Positions 61,631-64,000 of a stretch of DNA of 64,000 bases are shown here, piece after piece. How positions within the stretch are numbered: the stretch's first letter is position 1; each line of letters begins with the position of its first letter. A program made the position numbers and the translations under genes. The notes below the pieces were generated by a model. It made no database searches, was not told the origin of the DNA, and saw nothing but the letters and a program-made list of their open reading frames with translations. The stretch lies in assembly GCA_017893485.1 (NCBI GenBank), contig CM030366.1, positions 198,367,835 to 198,431,834 of the forward strand, given 5' to 3'. The DNA is from Hemerocallis citrina (lineage: Eukaryota > Streptophyta > Magnoliopsida > Asparagales > Asphodelaceae).

Positions 61631-64000
61631 ATGAAGAACGATTGTCAGTCGGAGATTGTAGTATTCTTCTTGCTACTTGTCACATTTTCATTCCCTTCCC
61701 CAACTTCCTCCACCACAACTTCCTCCAAAATCTTTGGAAATGAGACTGATATGCTCTCACTTCTTGAATTCAAGAATCAATTAACTGAGGAATCCTCGAC
61801 AGCTCTGAGTTCATGAAATCGAACCGAACATTACTGCAACTGGTTTGGAGTCTCATGCAGTAGCAATCCAAAGTTATACCACCCTCCAAGAGTCATCAGC
61901 TTAGAGCTCAACTTCTTAAGCCTTGCTGGCTCCATTTCACCTTCTCTAGCCAACCTCACATTCCTCACCAATCTCAATCTATCAAATAATGGTCTATCTG
62001 GCACGATACCACCTGAATTTGGTATCATGCAAAAGTTACAGGCCATTGACCTGAGTTTCAATTCATTGCAAGGGGAAATTCCTATAAAATTAACCAATTG
62101 CTCAGACTTGATGTTGCTTGTCTTGGATGGCAATAATCTATCAGGAAGAATCCCAGAGGAGATTGGCTCACTCTCAGAGCTCATTCACCTAAATCTTGCC
62201 AATAATAGCCTCACTGGAGGTATTCCAACTTCACTAGGCAACCTCTCATCTTTGATAGAATTTTTTGCTGAAAGCAACCAACTAGAGGGAAGCATCCCAT
62301 ATGAAATCGGCAGTCTTCAGAGGCTACAAAGCTTTAAAGTGTCCGCTAATAATCTTTCTGGTATGGTCCCTTCCTCCTTGTTCAATCTATCATCATTGTC
62401 CACTTGTTCAGTGACTGAAAATCAACTAGAGGGAAGCCTCCCGCCGACTCTCGGCTTTACTCTTCCAAATCTCCAACATATGTTGTTTGGTCACAACCAA
62501 TTTGAAGGCCCAATTCCACATTCTCTTCCAAATGCCACAAAACTCATTAGCATTGGAATAGGTCATAACAAAATGAGTGGAACATTGCCTCCCAATCTGG
62601 GGATGTTGGGTTCTCTTTCCTATTTGAATCTAGAATCCAACCAGCTCAGAACAAGCAGTCCGAACAGTATGGATTTTCTTCTAACTTCTCTAGGCAACTG
62701 CAGCCGTTTGGAAAAGCTGAGCTTAGCCAAAAACAACATCGGTGGTGAGTTACTGAACTCAATAGGCAACCTCTCTACTTATCTTCATCGGCTAAGTTTA
62801 GGTGGTAACCACATAGTTGGGCACATTCCATCAGAAATCGAAAACCTAGTTAATCTAACTATCCTTAGACTCGGTCAAAACCATCTTACTGGAGCTGTAC
62901 CAGATGGTATTGGAAAGCTTAAGGGTTTGCACTATTTAGAATTATCTGATAACAAGCTAGTAGGAAGAATTCCTTCATCTTTAGCTAACCTCACCCACTT
63001 AATATACCTCTATTTAGGTAGAAATAATTTGGATAGTCTCATACCTCCAAGCCTAGGCAATCTTCAACAGCTAGAAGAATTGCACCTTGATAACAATCGA
63101 TTTAGTGGTACAATACCCAAAGATATTTTTAGCCTTCAATCCCTTAGAAAAATTAGTTTATCATATAACTCTCTTGTTGGTCACATTCCCTCTGAAGTCA
63201 GTAACTTGAAATCTCTAGAATGGTTATTCCTTGCTGAAAACAAGTTAACCAATGTAATTCCGAGTGAGCTGGGGGAGTGCCAACTTTTAGAAATTTTGGG
63301 CTTGGGCCAAAATCTTCTCAATGGGAGCATCGCATCGACTTTTAGCAATCTGAAGGAATTGGAATATTTAGACCTTTCTCAAAATAACTTGTCAGGACTC
63401 ATTCCACAGTTCCTAGGAAGCTTGAGCCTTATCTACGCAAATTTATCTTTCAATCATTTTGAAGGAGAGGTTCCTATTAAGGGTATCTTCCAAAATGCAT
63501 CTTCAATACCGCTCCAAGGAAATTATGGCCTTTGTGGAGGAATTCGAGATTTTAACTTGCTTCCATGTCTCACAAAATCAACCGAAAGAAGAGGAATATC
63601 TCTGCTGCTCAAAGTGGTGATTATAACTGCAAGCATTTTCTTCAGTTTGTTTACTTCTTTTCTTTTTATTTATTGGGGAAGAAAGTCAAGACAAGCAAAT
63701 CCCTCTTTACCTTCCTCAAAGGATTAATACCTCAGAGCTTCTTACATCGAACTGGCAAAAGCAACTAACGGGTTCTCAAGCAAATCTGATAGGAACAGGA
63801 AGATATGGCTCTGTGTACAAAGGGACTATGGATGACAGTAATACAATAATAGCAGTGAAGGTGTTCAATCTAGAGAAGCAGGGAGCTTCCAAGAGTTTTA
63901 TAGATGAATATGAGGCTTTAAGACATATTCGACACCGCAATCTCATCAAGATCCTAACATCTTGCTCGTCAATCGATTCACAAGGCAATGATTTCAAGGC
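61631..64000 (+). pseudogene. LRR receptor-like kinase pseudogene 2 (Xa21/EFR type), 3' truncated by window end
   Basis: Starts MKNDCQSEIVVFFLLLVTFS (signal peptide), then ETDMLSLLEFKNQL. An in-frame TGA at 61814-61816 stands where the family has Trp (SSW). After it the frame is open through the Cys-pair region and about twenty LRRs ([35 protein letters not shown] and so on) to the membrane span ([21 protein letters not shown]). It stops at TAA 63725-63727, where pseudogene 1 has CAG. A 2-base loss near 63775 then shifts the frame in the juxtamembrane part; the kinase start ([17 protein letters not shown]) is still recognisable beyond. A TATA-like run lies at 61547-61560. From the Met at 62027 a 566-residue LRR-membrane protein remains possible, without signal peptide or kinase. 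Confidence 0.85.
62027..63727 (+). CDS. Residual open LRR-transmembrane frame of pseudogene 2
   Basis: 566 codons, uninterrupted, containing only extracellular LRRs, the cap motif ([10 protein letters not shown]) and one membrane helix plus a short cytoplasmic tail. If the upstream TGA were bypassed or an alternative start and signal peptide were used, the product would look like a receptor-like protein lacking kinase. As written, its Met start lies within the LRRs and has no signal peptide, so secretion is doubtful. Confidence 0.4.
   Translation: MQKLQAIDLSFNSLQGEIPIKLTNCSDLMLLVLDGNNLSGRIPEEIGSLSELIHLNLANNSLTGGIPTSLGNLSSLIEFFAESNQLEGSIPYEIGSLQRLQSFKVSANNLSGMVPSSLFNLSSLSTCSVTENQLEGSLPPTLGFTLPNLQHMLFGHNQFEGPIPHSLPNATKLISIGIGHNKMSGTLPPNLGMLGSLSYLNLESNQLRTSSPNSMDFLLTSLGNCSRLEKLSLAKNNIGGELLNSIGNLSTYLHRLSLGGNHIVGHIPSEIENLVNLTILRLGQNHLTGAVPDGIGKLKGLHYLELSDNKLVGRIPSSLANLTHLIYLYLGRNNLDSLIPPSLGNLQQLEELHLDNNRFSGTIPKDIFSLQSLRKISLSYNSLVGHIPSEVSNLKSLEWLFLAENKLTNVIPSELGECQLLEILGLGQNLLNGSIASTFSNLKELEYLDLSQNNLSGLIPQFLGSLSLIYANLSFNHFEGEVPIKGIFQNASSIPLQGNYGLCGGIRDFNLLPCLTKSTERRGISLLLKVVIITASIFFSLFTSFLFIYWGRKSRQANPSLPSSKD

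Overview
This is plant nuclear DNA, most likely from a eudicot. The evidence is two Xa21/EFR-type LRR receptor-kinase loci with a plant-style intron, Ty1/copia and Ty3/gypsy elements of plant lineages, a plant mobile domain fragment, Harbinger, Stowaway and hAT MITEs, Helitron ends and many (TA)n tracts. I cannot name a genus. The window is repeat-dominated, and almost every protein-like stretch is either inside a transposable element or a broken gene.

Left part (1-9.4 kb): a plant-mobile-domain exon runs in from the window edge. It is followed by clusters of a palindromic word built on AACCCGTTAT, a tandem array of a ~140-bp unit split by a 3.4-kb solo LTR (2462-5869, minus), and telomere-like TTAGGG/CCCTAA tracts. 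A decayed receptor-kinase exon lies at 8.6 kb.

9.4-17.4 kb: LRR receptor-kinase pseudogene 1. Its ectodomain exon is split by a 4953-bp copia element (9820-14772, TSD GAACT, 139-bp LTRs) that has lost most of gag and itself carries a 386-bp TRIM (14110-14495, TSD ATGAC). Two further C-terminal kinase relics follow at 18.2 and 19.2 kb.

20-24.7 kb and 42.2-52 kb: degenerate, repeated non-coding units with exon-like blocks bounded by splice signals on the minus strand. They appear to be one ancient tandem array now separated by a ~17-kb pile of mobile DNA.

24.7-42.2 kb: the nest. A string of foldback elements bounded by (TA)n hosts a 2335-bp hAT-like element (27128-29462, 8-bp TSD). That element contains a smaller hAT MITE, a tRNA-Ile-like pseudogene and an ~850-bp block of mitochondrial character flanked by a ~365-bp direct repeat. 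The next foldback element hosts an 11.95-kb Tat-lineage gypsy retrotransposon (29945-41897, TSD ATGTG, minus orientation). Its gag-pol has only a handful of lesions. It also carries an antisense gene with its own TATA box, introns and AATAAA, and an 88-bp tandem repeat.

48-61 kb: Harbinger-type MITEs, a ~200-bp near-perfect hairpin, a terminal-inverted-repeat element packed with an ACTCGCTATCT palindrome, a second solo LTR of the same family as the first but in opposite orientation (52005-54673), and Helitron ends.

61.6-64 kb: LRR receptor-kinase pseudogene 2. It still encodes a 566-residue LRR-plus-membrane-span product but loses the kinase through a stop and a frameshift, and it runs off the window.

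The most unusual signal is that at least four unrelated non-coding elements are each built around many copies of their own private palindromic word.
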